From: [Muricauda] lutisoli (nom. illeg.) | GTDB taxonomy: Bacteria > Bacteroidota > Bacteroidia > Flavobacteriales > Flavobacteriaceae | Direction: 5' to 3' | Length of the DNA stretch: 64,000 bases | Assembly (NCBI RefSeq): GCF_017313105.1 | Contig: NZ_JAFLND010000002.1 | Span: 1 to 64,000, forward strand | Shown here: positions 33,972 through 44,104 of the stretch, piece after piece | Numbering within the stretch: the first letter of the stretch is position 1 | How the letters are laid out: each line of letters opens with the position of its first letter | Notes under the pieces: model-generated | Told to the model about the DNA's origin: nothing | The model's database searches: none | What the model saw: the letters and a program-made list of their open reading frames with translations, nothing else | Position numbers and translations under genes: made by a program

Positions 33972-35723
33972 ATGAGCTACGAATCCAATCCTATACTGGA
34001 CAAACTACCAAAGCACCTTAAACAATTCATAAAACCACAGAATTATGAAGAGTATACCGCCATTGACCAAGCGGTTTGGCGCTATGTTATGCGAAAAAAT
34101 GTGGATTACCTCAGCAAGGTGGCCCATAAATCGTATGTGGACGGCTTAAAAAAGACAGGGATATCCATTGACCATATTCCCAATATGTACGGAATGAACC
34201 GTATCCTGAAAGAAATCGGATGGGCGGCCGTTGCGGTGGACGGTTTTATCCCGCCCTCTGCTTTTATGGAATTCCAGGCCTACAACGTATTGGTAATTGC
34301 TTCAGATATTCGTCAGCTTGAAAACATTGAATATACCCCTGCCCCCGATATCATTCACGAAGGGGCCGGACACGCACCCATTATCGCCAATCCAGAATAT
34401 GCAGAATACCTGCGTAGGTTCGGGGAAATTGGCTGCAAGGCCATTTCCAGCGCGAAAGATTATGAACTGTACAACGCGGTGCGCCACCTTTCCATTATAA
34501 AAGAAGCCAACGGCACGCCCCAAAGTGAGATCGATGAAGCCGAAAAACACATTGAGCACTTACAAGAAAATATGGGAGAGCCCAGCGAGATGGCCCTTAT
34601 TCGAAACTTACATTGGTGGACCGTGGAATACGGTTTGATCGGCACTGTGGAAAACCCCAAAATTTATGGTGCAGGACTACTTTCATCCATTGGTGAAAGT
34701 ACGTGGTGCATGACGGACAAAGTGAAAAAGATTCCTTACTCCATTGAAGCGGCCCACACGGAGTTTGACATCACCAAACCACAACCACAGCTATTTGTAA
34801 CCCCCGATTTTGCCTTTTTGAGTCAGGTGTTGGAGGATTTCGCCAATACCATGGCCGTGCGGACGGGAGGGCTATCCGGAATCAAAAAATTGATAGGCTC
34901 CAAGGCATTGGGAACCATTGAACTGAGCACGGGACTACAAATCTCGGGAGAATTCAGCAATGTCCTGGAAGATGATGGCAAACCCATCTATATCCAAACT
35001 ACCGGCGGTACGGCATTGGCCTATCGCGAAAAAGAATTGGTAGGGCACAGTATTGCCCACCATGCAGATGGTTTTGGGTCCCCCATCGGAAAATTGAAGG
35101 GCATCAACATTGCCATTGAGGATATGGGACCCCGTGATCTTAAGGCCTATAAAATTTATGAGGGTGAACAAATTGCCCTGGAGTTTGAGGGAGGTGTAAA
35201 AGTTGAAGGAACCATCATCACAGGAACCCGAAACTTAATGGGAAAAATTATCTTGATCACATTTGAAGATTGCACCGTTACCCATAACGACAAAGTTCTA
35301 TTTCAGCCCGAATGGGGCTTGTATCACATGGCAGTTGGCCAAAACATCGTATCAGCCTATAATGGCCCTGCAGACTTGAACAGTTTCGATCTGATCACGC
35401 ATCAGATTACGGAAAGTACCATCAAATCCAAAAAAGATGAAAAACGATTGGAACTGGAGCGATTCTATGAGCAGATAAGACATTTTAGGGAAGGAAAAAA
35501 CACCACGGTTTCCCGAAACAAAGTATTCCAGGCCCTAAAAAAAGACCATCCCAAAGACTGGTTATTGCCCGTAGAATTGTACGAACTTGCCAAGCAGGAC
35601 AACAATCTAGAATTTCAGCAAGAGATTTTGGATCACTTGGAACATATTAAACGGGACAATCCAAAAGTTGGCCATTTAATTGATGACGGCCTGCAATTGG
35701 TGGACACTGCTTTGGTAAGCTAA
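33972..35723 (+). CDS. Biopterin-dependent aromatic amino acid hydroxylase (phenylalanine 4-monooxygenase) with long C-terminal extension
   Basis: 583 residues. The catalytic domain (about 25-300) has the iron-binding 2-His-1-carboxylate set: His129 and His134 in PDIIHEGAGHAP and Glu219 in HWWTVEYGL. 'YGAGLLSSIGE' (about 231-241) and 'QPQLFVTPDF' follow. It would hydroxylate phenylalanine to tyrosine with tetrahydrobiopterin and O2. Typical bacterial PhhA ends at about 270-300 residues; here another 280 residues follow: a beta-rich module (about 305-475) and a charged helical tail. I believe this long form is common in Bacteroidota, but the extension's role is unknown. The stop overlaps that of the convergent peptidase gene (CTAA). 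Confidence 0.9.
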   Translation: MSYESNPILDKLPKHLKQFIKPQNYEEYTAIDQAVWRYVMRKNVDYLSKVAHKSYVDGLKKTGISIDHIPNMYGMNRILKEIGWAAVAVDGFIPPSAFMEFQAYNVLVIASDIRQLENIEYTPAPDIIHEGAGHAPIIANPEYAEYLRRFGEIGCKAISSAKDYELYNAVRHLSIIKEANGTPQSEIDEAEKHIEHLQENMGEPSEMALIRNLHWWTVEYGLIGTVENPKIYGAGLLSSIGESTWCMTDKVKKIPYSIEAAHTEFDITKPQPQLFVTPDFAFLSQVLEDFANTMAVRTGGLSGIKKLIGSKALGTIELSTGLQISGEFSNVLEDDGKPIYIQTTGGTALAYREKELVGHSIAHHADGFGSPIGKLKGINIAIEDMGPRDLKAYKIYEGEQIALEFEGGVKVEGTIITGTRNLMGKIILITFEDCTVTHNDKVLFQPEWGLYHMAVGQNIVSAYNGPADLNSFDLITHQITESTIKSKKDEKRLELERFYEQIRHFREGKNTTVSRNKVFQALKKDHPKDWLLPVELYELAKQDNNLEFQQEILDHLEHIKRDNPKVGHLIDDGLQLVDTALVS

Positions 35724-37402
35724 AACCCCAGTTTTTCACTATTCTCGGAAGTGGGCTCCAATTGGGGCACCGCAGCTTTTGTAATAGGGTAAAAGGAAAT
35801 GTTGAGCTTTTCCCCATTTCTTCTTAGGCCCAGCTCAACTTCATGGTCGATACTGCCCTGCCACATGCTCCGGGAAAACACTTCATCCCCTGCTCGCACA
35901 CCTGCTTCCCATGCCTTGCTTCCTTCAGTTACGCTCGCAATGCCTTTTCGGTCCTCTGTAAACTCGAATCCAAGCTCGTAAATGTCACTTTCTGGGCTGT
36001 ATTCCAATCCCAGTTCATCAAACAATGCCACTAAATCCACTTTTTGACCTTCTTCGATATGCTTTTGGAAAATCGTTTCAAAATCTCCATCCCAAAAGGC
36101 ATCCACTACCCCAACAAAATAATCATGGGTCAGTTTTTGATCCTTGGTGGTCGCATCGGTATAAACTTGATGCATCACATCGTCCAAACTTTGGTTGCCC
36201 TCACTTATTTGTTGAATTTTCTGATCAAGGTAAAACGCAAAAATCGCCCCTCTCCAATAAGGCAGTTTGGAATACTCGTAATTGGTCCAAAAATTGTCGT
36301 AATTGATTTCAGAATTGGGAGCCTCTCCTACCGATGAGGCATATAAATCTCGAATGGTTCGGTTGAATTCATCCATAAAAAAGTTGGCTTCCAAACCATT
36401 GATCCTGTTCTTTGCAATGTTTTTATAAGTGTAATATTCGGTAAATCCTTCACTAAACCAATATTGCTCCTCTTCGTTATCGTTCTGGATGGCATGTCCG
36501 ATCCAATTGTGCATCAACTCGTGATTGAAAAGGTATACCATTTGGCCAATATCCGTCTGATCATTATTGGAAACAGAGGTCGCAAAAGAGTTGGTCAATC
36601 CCGTTCCTTGGAAACTACTGCCGTTTTCTTGTGGAAAAGGTTGCATGGTCACTGTAAAATATTCTTGGGAATGGTCGTTCCAAAAATTACGTTGGCAGGT
36701 AAGGGTTTCTTCCAGCACCTTAAAGACTTCTTCGTCTATAAATGGAATCCATTCACCACGCGTAGCCAAACTGATTTGATTCCCCTGTATCTCACCAGTG
36801 AAGACCCTAAAATCACCTCCGACAAAAATGGCGCTACCGAAGAGGTCCATGTTTTGGTCGTTCAACATTTGGACTTTTTCCTTGCTCCCAAAACTGTTGT
36901 GAATGGTATATTCCGTTGGAAACGAAGACCAATCCAGTAGAATATCCTGATGATCTTCCACATTTTCGGGCACCATGAACATATTGTGTGAAAACACGTG
37001 GAAATAGTCTTGGTTGATGATGGGCCGATAAATCCGACGCGTAGAAATATCCCCTTCGAAATCCTGCTTTAAGAAATATTCAAACTCCAATTCTTTGACA
37101 TCCTTCGGGTGCATTAAAACTATGCGTCCACTATCAGCATCTTTTTCAATGGCCCCTTCTACATTTAACAGCTGCATTTTTCCCAGGGAATTGTATAGTC
37201 CTTCCTGCCCCCAAGCATCATCTGGAAACGACAATTCCGTTGTTCCATCCGGATTGGCGGCCAAAGTCATTTTAATCTTAAGTTGTGGAATACTATCGAT
37301 TACTACGGGTGATATTTCGTAGCTGATATCAGATTCGGATTTTTTCTGACAGGAAAATAAAAAAGTGGCTAAAAGGGCGGTTAGTAATACTCTTTTAAAC
37401 AT
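35720..37402 (-). CDS. Exported M1/M61-type aminopeptidase with PDZ domain, lipoprotein
   Basis: 560 residues. Lipobox FLFSC (Cys18). A beta-rich N-terminal region (25-230) precedes a gluzincin catalytic domain: HELMHNW gives His294, Glu295 and His298, and FSEGFTEYY gives the third ligand Glu318. A PDZ-like domain (about 475-540: 'GFEFTEDRKGIASVTEGSKAWEAGVRAGDEV' pattern) closes it. The order beta domain, gluzincin, PDZ fits the M61 glycyl-aminopeptidase group. It probably acts on peptides in the periplasm. Last gene of the alaS operon, 56 nt after the DUF4230 gene; it converges with the hydroxylase gene, and their stop codons overlap. Confidence 0.88.
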   Translation of the reverse strand: MFKRVLLTALLATFLFSCQKKSESDISYEISPVVIDSIPQLKIKMTLAANPDGTTELSFPDDAWGQEGLYNSLGKMQLLNVEGAIEKDADSGRIVLMHPKDVKELEFEYFLKQDFEGDISTRRIYRPIINQDYFHVFSHNMFMVPENVEDHQDILLDWSSFPTEYTIHNSFGSKEKVQMLNDQNMDLFGSAIFVGGDFRVFTGEIQGNQISLATRGEWIPFIDEEVFKVLEETLTCQRNFWNDHSQEYFTVTMQPFPQENGSSFQGTGLTNSFATSVSNNDQTDIGQMVYLFNHELMHNWIGHAIQNDNEEEQYWFSEGFTEYYTYKNIAKNRINGLEANFFMDEFNRTIRDLYASSVGEAPNSEINYDNFWTNYEYSKLPYWRGAIFAFYLDQKIQQISEGNQSLDDVMHQVYTDATTKDQKLTHDYFVGVVDAFWDGDFETIFQKHIEEGQKVDLVALFDELGLEYSPESDIYELGFEFTEDRKGIASVTEGSKAWEAGVRAGDEVFSRSMWQGSIDHEVELGLRRNGEKLNISFYPITKAAVPQLEPTSENSEKLGF

Positions 37403-37458
37403 GGTTTATAATCAATTGATGTGTCTAATAGACGCATCAGATCAAGAAATGTGACAGC

Positions 37459-38073
37459 TCAATCGATAAAAGTTTTCAACTGCTCGGTATTTTCCACAGG
37501 AGTGTTGTTGTATACCAGCGTCCAGCCCATGGTATTGGTCAGCACCAAAATTCGTGAAAGCTCGCTCACCAAGCGATTCTCCGCATTGGCACGCAGTGCG
37601 GAAGCCTCGATTTTACCCATCAAAGATGCGTTTACGTTTCGCTTTATCGTATTATAATCATCCGCATTGAAGGGATTCAAGTAATCTGCTGTCACATCGT
37701 AATACTCAAAATCGGGACTGATCTTTATTTCCGGCTCGGGTATCCGAGTAATCTTGAGCAATTTTTGCCCTTCGTCCACTTCGTACTTGATTTTGGACAT
37801 ATCGTAGGCAATGGATACATCGGCATTGACCACCACCAAAGCTTTTTTATGGGCAGTGACCAAGGGACCGAACAGCTCTTTGGAATCCTTATAATTGTAC
37901 ACCTCGGCAAAATGCCCTTCGGTGACCACCAATTTGGAAACATTCCGTAACTCCTGCCGAATCAGCATTGAATTTTCTTCCAAAATCGATTTTTGATCAC
38001 GGTCATCGGTGCACGATTTATAGATCAAAACCGACGCTAACGCAATTAGTGCTCCAAATAATACTTTCTTCAT
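37459..38073 (-). CDS. DUF4230 protein
   Basis: 204 residues. An N-terminal hydrophobic segment (4-20) anchors it; Cys21 follows 'IYKS', a poor lipobox, so a membrane anchor is likelier. The body matches DUF4230: 'LVVTEGHFAEVYNYKD', 'KALVVVNADVSIAYDMSKI' and 'LKITRIPEPEIKISPDFEYYD' patterns. Function unknown. Its ATG directly follows the GSCFA stop codon with no gap, so translation is coupled in the alaS operon. Confidence 0.88.
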   Translation of the reverse strand: MKKVLFGALIALASVLIYKSCTDDRDQKSILEENSMLIRQELRNVSKLVVTEGHFAEVYNYKDSKELFGPLVTAHKKALVVVNADVSIAYDMSKIKYEVDEGQKLLKITRIPEPEIKISPDFEYYDVTADYLNPFNADDYNTIKRNVNASLMGKIEASALRANAENRLVSELSRILVLTNTMGWTLVYNNTPVENTEQLKTFID

Positions 38074-39021
38074 TTAACCGAATTTCATGAAAGGATACCT
38101 TTCTTGAAGATACGTAATTTTTGCACGGAGCGATGTTTTGAACTTTTGATGGGCTTCGGAATCTGGGTTAAAGGGTCGGTGCAGCAATCCTTTTTGAAAA
38201 GCATCCACTTCATCCATAACAGGGTAAGCATCCTGGGAAATCCAAGCGGACCTAAAACGTTCCCAAATATAATCCACCGCGAGTTGGTTAGGATGGACCA
38301 TATCGGTTCCATAAAAACGGTAATCCCGTAGCTCGTCCATCATAATTTCATAGGATGGAAAGTAGGACACATTGTGCCCATTTATTATTTGATGCAGAGC
38401 GGTAATTAACTGCGCCTTGCTGCGTTGATTTTCCACAAAACCATCTTTTAAATGGCGAACGGGCGAAATGGTGAAGGTAATATATGCCTTGGGATTCACC
38501 TTTTGAATCAGCGCTATCACATTTTGAAGACTTGATTCAATCTCGGCTACGGTCAATAACTTTTTTGTGAATTGCTTCTGCGGAACCTTATGGCAATTGG
38601 CCACCGTTTTGCCTGACGAATTGTACTCGTACACCCAAGCCGTCCCCAAGGTGATGAAGATATGGGAAGAGGTTTCCAGTCCAACTTTGGCACCCTTCAA
38701 TCGTTGATTTAACAGGCGCAACAATGCTTCGGGTTTATCGGAACGCAAATCGGAATGCGCATCAAAACAGCGCCAAACCCCATCCTGTTCAAAAATCTCT
38801 TCTTGCTGATATGCTTTTTCCTCAATGGCTCGTTGAACCAAATTCTCAATGGCCACGGGATGAAACAATATCCCAAAGGGATTCTGTAAGTGTTGGAACT
38901 TAAAATAATCCAGCTTAGCTCCAATATTTTCAACAAAACAAGACCCTAACAACACCAGCTTACTCTGATAATCGATGGGATTATCACTGAGCGTTAAAGG
39001 TATTCTTGTTTGTAGTTCCAT
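38074..39021 (-). CDS. GSCFA-domain protein
   Basis: 315 residues from ATG 39021, which shares one base with the alaS stop codon (TAATG). The frame is open 60 codons further, but these overlap alaS in another frame. 'KLVLLGSCFVENIGAKL' with GSCF at 26-29 is the defining motif, followed by 'NPFGILFHP' and 'FITLGTAWVYE', and 'YRFYGTDMVHPNQLAVDYIW' at about 228-250. The GSCFA domain belongs to the SGNH/GDSL hydrolase superfamily: Ser27 of the motif and Asp/His of 'DMVHPN' would form the active site. Substrate unknown. Part of the alaS operon. Confidence 0.93.
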   Translation of the reverse strand: MELQTRIPLTLSDNPIDYQSKLVLLGSCFVENIGAKLDYFKFQHLQNPFGILFHPVAIENLVQRAIEEKAYQQEEIFEQDGVWRCFDAHSDLRSDKPEALLRLLNQRLKGAKVGLETSSHIFITLGTAWVYEYNSSGKTVANCHKVPQKQFTKKLLTVAEIESSLQNVIALIQKVNPKAYITFTISPVRHLKDGFVENQRSKAQLITALHQIINGHNVSYFPSYEIMMDELRDYRFYGTDMVHPNQLAVDYIWERFRSAWISQDAYPVMDEVDAFQKGLLHRPFNPDSEAHQKFKTSLRAKITYLQERYPFMKFG

Positions 39022-41633
39022 TAAGAAAGGTATTCCTTCACTTTGTCGAGTGCTTCGGGAATTCCAGCAGGGTTTTTGCCACCGGCGGTAGCGAAGAAGG
39101 GTTGCCCACCGCCACCACCTTGGATGTACTTCCCAAGTTCGCGGACAATGGTTCCGGCATTCAAGTCTTTTCCTGCCACCAAATCTTTTGAAATGTAGCA
39201 AGATAATATGGCTTTCCCATCCTTTTCGGAAGCAAGCAACAGGAACAGCTTATCCACTTGACCGCCCATTTCAAAGGCTAAATCTTTAATGCCTCCAGCA
39301 TCCAAATCCACTTTTTTGGCTAAGAATTGGATACCGTTTACTTCTTCCAGTTCAGCAATGAGTTCATTTTTGAGTCCCCTGGCCTTGTCTTTCAACAATT
39401 GCTCCACCTGTTTTTTCAGGGCTAGGTTTTCTTCTTGCAAACTGGCAACGGATTTTACAGGGTCTTGAGAATTCTTCAACATGTCCTTGATCTCGAAGAG
39501 CATACGGTTATTGTTGAAGTAAAATTCTTTAACGGCATCCGAAGTAATGGCCTCAATTCTACGAATTCCAGCAGCAACCGCCCCTTCCGAAACAATTTTA
39601 AAATGCCAGATATCGGCCGTGTTCTTCACGTGGGTCCCACCACAAAGTTCAATGGATTGCCCAAAACGTATGGTTCGCACCGTATCACCATATTTTTCTC
39701 CAAAAAGTGCCATTGCACCTTGTTCCATAGCTTCCTTCATAGGGACATTACGGCTTTCTTCCAAAGGAAGGTGTCCATCGATACGGGCATTTACAAAGTT
39801 TTCAACTTCCCGGAGCTCTTCAGTGGTCAATTTTGAAAAATGGGAAAAATCGAATCGTAAATACTTGGAATGTACCGCAGAGCCTTTTTGTTCCACGTGG
39901 GTTCCCAAAACTTCACGCAATGCCTGATGCAACAAGTGCGTGGCGGTATGGTTACAGGCCGTTCGCCAACGTTGTTTTTTGTCCACCACCGCTTTAAAGG
40001 TTCCCGAAACTTCCTTGGGCAAGGATTTTGCAAAATGCACAATCTCGTTGTTCTCCCTTTTGGTATCCACGATATAGGTTACATCACCATTGGATGCTTC
40101 CAAATAACCCTTATCCCCAACCTGACCACCGCCTTCGGCGTAGAACGGGGTAAGATTGAACACCATTTGGTACTGATCCCCTTCCTTTTTGCTGGTGACT
40201 TTACGGTATTTTACCAGTTTCACATCGGCTTCCAAACTATCGTAACCGATGAACTCCTGCTCGGTATCTGTCTTCAAGATATTCCAATCATCCTTGGACA
40301 CTTCGGATGCTGCCCGGGAACGGTCTTTTTGTGCTTTCAATGCTTTTTCGAAACCTTCCTTGTCCAATTGATAGCCTTTCTCTTCCAAGATCAGAGCGGT
40401 CAAATCTATCGGAAATCCAAAAGTGTCGTACAGTTCAAAAGCCTTATCCCCTGCAATGGTTTTATCTTTTGATGATTTGATCACGGAATCCAACAACACC
40501 AAACCTTGCTCCAAGGTACTCAAGAAGGAACTTTCCTCCTCTTTGATCACATTTTCTATCAACTGGTATTGCTCTTTCAACTCTGGGAAAGCTTTGCCCA
40601 TTTGTTCGCTCAAAACTCTTACCAATCTGTAAATAAACGGTTTGTTGGTATCCAAAAAGGTGAATCCGTAGCGAATGGCACGGCGTAAAATCCTTCGAAT
40701 CACATAACCTGCACCCGTGTTGCTCGGCAATTGCCCATCGGCAATGGAAAATGCTACAGCTCTCACGTGATCGGATATAACACGGATGGCGATATCGGTT
40801 TCTTCGTCCTTACCGTATTTTTTTCCGGTAATAATTTCCACTTCGCGAATCAAAGGGGTAAAAACATCGGTGTCGTAATTGGATTGTTTGCCTTGCAGCA
40901 CCATGCACAAACGCTCAAAACCCATTCCCGTATCGATATGCTTTTCCGGAAGCGGTTCCAAACTACCATTGGCCTTACGGTTGAACTGCATAAAAACCAA
41001 GTTCCATATTTCCACCACCTGCGGATGGTCTTGGTTCACCAAAGAAGCACCATCAACTTTTGCTTTTTCCTCTTTGGAACGAATATCCACATGAATTTCG
41101 GAGCAGGGTCCACAAGGGCCTTGATCACCCATTTCCCAAAAGTTGTCCTTTTTGTTTCCCTTGATGATTCTGTCTTCGGGCACAATCGCCTTCCATAAAT
41201 CGTATGCTTCTTGATCTAGTGGCAATCCATCATCTTCGCTTCCTTCAAAAACAGAAACGTATAAACTATCCTTGTCGATTTTATATACCTCGGTAAGCAA
41301 TTCCCATGCCCATGCGATGGCTTCTTTTTTAAAATAATCCCCAATACTCCAATTCCCCAACATCTCGAACATGGTATGGTGATAGGTATCTTTACCTACC
41401 TCCTCGAGGTCGTTGTGCTTACCGCTTACCCTCAAACATTTTTGGGAATCGGTAAGGCGTTTGCTCTTAGGAACCGAATTTCCCAAAAAGTACTCCTTGA
41501 ACTGGTTCATACCTGCATTGGTGAACATCAAGGTAGGGTCGTCCTTCATCACCATGGGTGCCGATGGTACAATTTTGTGGTTCTTTTCTTTGAAAAAGTT
41601 TAAAAACTGGTTTCTAACTTCTTGGGATGTCAT
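39021..41633 (-). CDS. alaS: Alanyl-tRNA synthetase
   Basis: 870 residues. Class II synthetase: N-terminal catalytic core (1-460) beginning [14 protein letters not shown] with '[14 protein letters not shown]' (motif 1 region) and the '[10 protein letters not shown]' block; the editing domain has the zinc site HTATH (His562, His566) and CGGTH (Cys664, His668); a coiled-coil linker (about 725-760) and a C-Ala domain ('[14 protein letters not shown]' near the end) complete it. It charges tRNA-Ala and removes mischarged Ser/Gly. It leads the operon alaS-GSCFA-DUF4230-peptidase, divergent from the M23 gene. Confidence 0.98.
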   Translation of the reverse strand: MTSQEVRNQFLNFFKEKNHKIVPSAPMVMKDDPTLMFTNAGMNQFKEYFLGNSVPKSKRLTDSQKCLRVSGKHNDLEEVGKDTYHHTMFEMLGNWSIGDYFKKEAIAWAWELLTEVYKIDKDSLYVSVFEGSEDDGLPLDQEAYDLWKAIVPEDRIIKGNKKDNFWEMGDQGPCGPCSEIHVDIRSKEEKAKVDGASLVNQDHPQVVEIWNLVFMQFNRKANGSLEPLPEKHIDTGMGFERLCMVLQGKQSNYDTDVFTPLIREVEIITGKKYGKDEETDIAIRVISDHVRAVAFSIADGQLPSNTGAGYVIRRILRRAIRYGFTFLDTNKPFIYRLVRVLSEQMGKAFPELKEQYQLIENVIKEEESSFLSTLEQGLVLLDSVIKSSKDKTIAGDKAFELYDTFGFPIDLTALILEEKGYQLDKEGFEKALKAQKDRSRAASEVSKDDWNILKTDTEQEFIGYDSLEADVKLVKYRKVTSKKEGDQYQMVFNLTPFYAEGGGQVGDKGYLEASNGDVTYIVDTKRENNEIVHFAKSLPKEVSGTFKAVVDKKQRWRTACNHTATHLLHQALREVLGTHVEQKGSAVHSKYLRFDFSHFSKLTTEELREVENFVNARIDGHLPLEESRNVPMKEAMEQGAMALFGEKYGDTVRTIRFGQSIELCGGTHVKNTADIWHFKIVSEGAVAAGIRRIEAITSDAVKEFYFNNNRMLFEIKDMLKNSQDPVKSVASLQEENLALKKQVEQLLKDKARGLKNELIAELEEVNGIQFLAKKVDLDAGGIKDLAFEMGGQVDKLFLLLASEKDGKAILSCYISKDLVAGKDLNAGTIVRELGKYIQGGGGGQPFFATAGGKNPAGIPEALDKVKEYLS

Positions 41634-41682
41634 TGAATTCCTAGGGTTTTCTTAAATTTAACAGTTTAAGCAAAACAATTTT

Positions 41683-41690
41683 TATATTTG
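41683..41690 (+). promoter_or_regulatory. -7 element of the M23 peptidase operon
   Basis: TATATTTG, exact TAnnTTTG, 48 nt before the M23 ATG in the 104-nt divergent region with alaS. No matching element was found for alaS itself. Confidence 0.5.
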
Positions 41691-41737
41691 TTTGTTCTGT
41701 TTAAAATGAGTGAGCAAAAATAGGATAAAATCCATTC

Positions 41738-42715
41738 ATGTCTAAAGTAAAGTACTATTACGATCCCGATACACTTTCGTACAGAAAGATTGAGCCGAAA
41801 AAATCCAAGCGATATAGGAATATTTTCCTGTTCTTGTTAGGCTCAGCGTTGTTCGGCTTCCTTGGACTGATCATCCTTTTGAACACCCGATGGGTAAATA
41901 CCCCAAAAGAGCTTTCCTTGGAACGTGAAGTTCGCAATTATGAGCTCCAATACGACATCCTTAGCCGAAAAATGGACCAAATGGAACAGGTTTTGGCAAA
42001 CATTGAGGAAAGGGACAACAATATTTACAGATTATATTTTGAAGCCAACCCCATACCCGAGGAGCAGCGAAGAGCTGGTTTTGGAGGGGTAAACCGCTAC
42101 AAGGACCTTGAAGGCTTCAACAATTCCGAGATAATCATCGATGCTACCAAACGCTTGGATATCATCCAGAAAGAAATGGTCATACAATCCAAATCCTTGG
42201 ATGAAATCGCCAAATTAGCGGAAGAAAAAGAAAAACTATTGGCTTCCATTCCTGCCATTCAGCCCGTAAGCAACGAAGACCTTACCCGAATGGCCTCCGG
42301 TTATGGATGGCGCTCCGACCCATTTACCAAAGCACGTAAAATGCATTGGGGGATGGACTTTACCGCTCCGCGGGGAACCCCGATATATGCTTCCGGTGAT
42401 GGAAAGGTGGTACGTGCCGACAATAGATCTTCTGGATACGGAAAACACGTGCGTATAGATCATGGGTATGGTTACATCTCTTTGTACGGACACATGAGCA
42501 AATACAATGTTACCGTAGGCCAAAAAGTCAAAAGAGGTGACCTCATCGGCTTTGTTGGCAGCACGGGACGTTCCCAAGCACCACACGTACACTACGAAGT
42601 GTTCAAGGATGGGGAACGCATCAACCCCATTAACTTCTATTACGGAAGTTTGTCTGCTGAAGAATTCGAGAATATGCTCAGGTTGGCAAACCAAGAGAAC
42701 CAATCACTGGATTAA
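41738..42715 (+). CDS. Membrane-anchored M23-family metallopeptidase
   Basis: 325 residues. Basic cytoplasmic N-terminus, one TM helix (about 29-49), coiled coil (about 58-95 and 140-168), then a LytM/M23 domain: 'SGYGWRSDPFTKARKMHWGMDFTAP' pattern with His203 and Asp207, and 'APHVHYEV' with His283 and His285 complete the zinc and catalytic set. Not degenerate, so a real D,D-endopeptidase of peptidoglycan cross-links is likely. The TAATG overlap with the MerR gene indicates coupling. Confidence 0.93.
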   Translation: MSKVKYYYDPDTLSYRKIEPKKSKRYRNIFLFLLGSALFGFLGLIILLNTRWVNTPKELSLEREVRNYELQYDILSRKMDQMEQVLANIEERDNNIYRLYFEANPIPEEQRRAGFGGVNRYKDLEGFNNSEIIIDATKRLDIIQKEMVIQSKSLDEIAKLAEEKEKLLASIPAIQPVSNEDLTRMASGYGWRSDPFTKARKMHWGMDFTAPRGTPIYASGDGKVVRADNRSSGYGKHVRIDHGYGYISLYGHMSKYNVTVGQKVKRGDLIGFVGSTGRSQAPHVHYEVFKDGERINPINFYYGSLSAEEFENMLRLANQENQSLD

Positions 42716-43044
42716 TGCACATAGATCTACCCGAAAAACGATATTATGGCATTGGCGAAGTGGCCAAAGCCTTTGGAGTGAACACCTCCCTGATTCGTTT
42801 TTGGGAAAAAGAGTTTGATTTGCTCCAGCCCAAAAAAAATGCCAAAGGCAATCGTAAGTTCACGCCACAGGACATCCAAAATCTTCAATTGATCTATCAC
42901 TTGGTCAAAGAACGTGGATTTACTTTGGAAGGAGCCAAAATCCATCTGAAAGAGGAGAAGCAAAAGGCCCTTTCCAATTTTGAGGTGATTCAAAAACTGC
43001 AAAAGGTAAAAGCAGAGCTCCTGAAAATAAAAGAACAACTATAA
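42715..43044 (+). CDS. MerR-family transcriptional regulator
   Basis: 109 residues. N-terminal MerR winged helix: 'YYGIGEVAKAFGVNTSLIRFWEKEF' at about 10-34, then 'NRKFTPQDIQNLQLIYHLVKERGFTLEGAKIHL' as the wing and helix 3-4 pattern, ending in a short coiled coil (80-109) for dimerisation. No effector-binding domain and no Cys, so metal sensing is unlikely. It overlaps the M23 stop by one base and is followed by lemA after 19 nt. In Bacteroidota this small MerR commonly accompanies lemA, as far as I know. Confidence 0.92.
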   Translation: MHIDLPEKRYYGIGEVAKAFGVNTSLIRFWEKEFDLLQPKKNAKGNRKFTPQDIQNLQLIYHLVKERGFTLEGAKIHLKEEKQKALSNFEVIQKLQKVKAELLKIKEQL

Positions 43045-43063
43045 ACACTTTAACCAATAAAAA

Positions 43064-43663
43064 ATGAAAAAAGGTATAATAGCCATTATTGTCCTAGGAA
43101 TATTGGGGGTAATCATCGTGGGCTGGTATGTAAGAACCAACAACAACCTCATCAACATGAAAGGACAGGCGACCAAACAATGGGCGAATGTGGAGAGTTC
43201 TTACCAACGTAGGAGCGATTTGATCGGAAACTTGGTAAAAACGGTTCAGGGTGCAGCGGATTTTGAACGTGAGACCCTTTCGGAAGTTATCGAAGCTAGG
43301 GCCAAAGCCACATCCACCAATATTGATGCAAACAATATTACGCCAGAACAAATGGCAGAGTTTCAACAAGCGCAATCGGGGCTATCATCCGCTCTGTCCA
43401 GATTATTGGTTACGGTGGAGCGTTATCCCGACCTTAAGGCAAGCCAAAACTTTTTGGAACTTCAATCGCAATTGGAGGGCACTGAGAACAGAATCAATGT
43501 GGAGCGTAACCGCTTTAATGATTTAGCGGGCGAATACAATATTAAAATTCAACAAATTCCGACAAACATAGTGGCTAGCATTGGAAATTTTGACCCTATG
43601 GCACTCTTTGCATCGGATGCAGGTTCCGAAAGTGCCCCCGATGTGAACTTCGAATTCAACTAA
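43064..43663 (+). CDS. LemA family protein
   Basis: 199 residues. N-terminal TM helix (5-22, IIAIIVLGILGVIIVGWYV) followed by the LemA helical bundle with 'VESSYQRRSDLIGNLVKTVQG', 'RAKATS', 'LSRLLVTVERYPDLKASQNFLELQSQLEGTENRI' and 'ARN/ERNRFNDLAGEYN' patterns (quoted in parts). Membrane protein of unknown biochemical role. LemA with two TPM-domain proteins downstream is a well-known gene group. Confidence 0.95.
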   Translation: MKKGIIAIIVLGILGVIIVGWYVRTNNNLINMKGQATKQWANVESSYQRRSDLIGNLVKTVQGAADFERETLSEVIEARAKATSTNIDANNITPEQMAEFQQAQSGLSSALSRLLVTVERYPDLKASQNFLELQSQLEGTENRINVERNRFNDLAGEYNIKIQQIPTNIVASIGNFDPMALFASDAGSESAPDVNFEFN

Positions 43664-43666
43664 ATT

Positions 43667-44104
43667 ATGTCGCACGTAGAAGAGTTTTTGACTGCTGAGG
43701 AAGAAAGTGATATTGTAAATGCCATTGTTGAGGCCGAAAACAATACTTCTGGTGAAATACGGGTGCACATTGAGGCATCGTCAAAAATAGACCACTTTAG
43801 TAGGGCACAACAGCTATTCCACTTCCTGAAAATGGATAACACCAAAGAAGGAAACGGTGTTTTATTGTACGTAGCCGTGGACGACAGAAAATTTGTGATC
43901 TATGGCGGTGAGGGTATTGACAGGGCCGTTCCCAAAGGATTTTGGGACACCACCAAGGATGTAATCGCCTCCCACTTTAAAAAAGGAAATTTTAAAAAAG
44001 GAATTGTTGAAGGTATCCTAATGGCGGGCAAGGAACTACAAACCCATTTCCCATGGGACCAAGATGACACCAATGAACTGAAAGATGCTATATCCAAAGG
44101 GTAG
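43667..44104 (+). CDS. TPM-domain protein, soluble
   Basis: 145 residues, no signal peptide. TPM (TLP18.3/Psb32/MOLO-1) fold: 'FLTAEEESDIVNAIVEAENNTSGEIRVHIE' pattern at the start, 'GVLLYVAVDDRKFVIYGGEGID' at about 64-85, and 'IASHFKKGNFKKGIVEGI' near 105-122. Directly after lemA (3 nt gap). Its last 20 nt overlap the start of the next TPM gene. TPM proteins have been proposed as phosphatases, but this is not settled. Confidence 0.9.
   Translation: MSHVEEFLTAEEESDIVNAIVEAENNTSGEIRVHIEASSKIDHFSRAQQLFHFLKMDNTKEGNGVLLYVAVDDRKFVIYGGEGIDRAVPKGFWDTTKDVIASHFKKGNFKKGIVEGILMAGKELQTHFPWDQDDTNELKDAISKG

Noticed and set aside
39022-39201. 60-codon N-terminal extension of the GSCFA protein
   Set aside because: It lies inside alaS in another frame; the ATG at 39021 overlaps the alaS stop in the usual TAATG manner.
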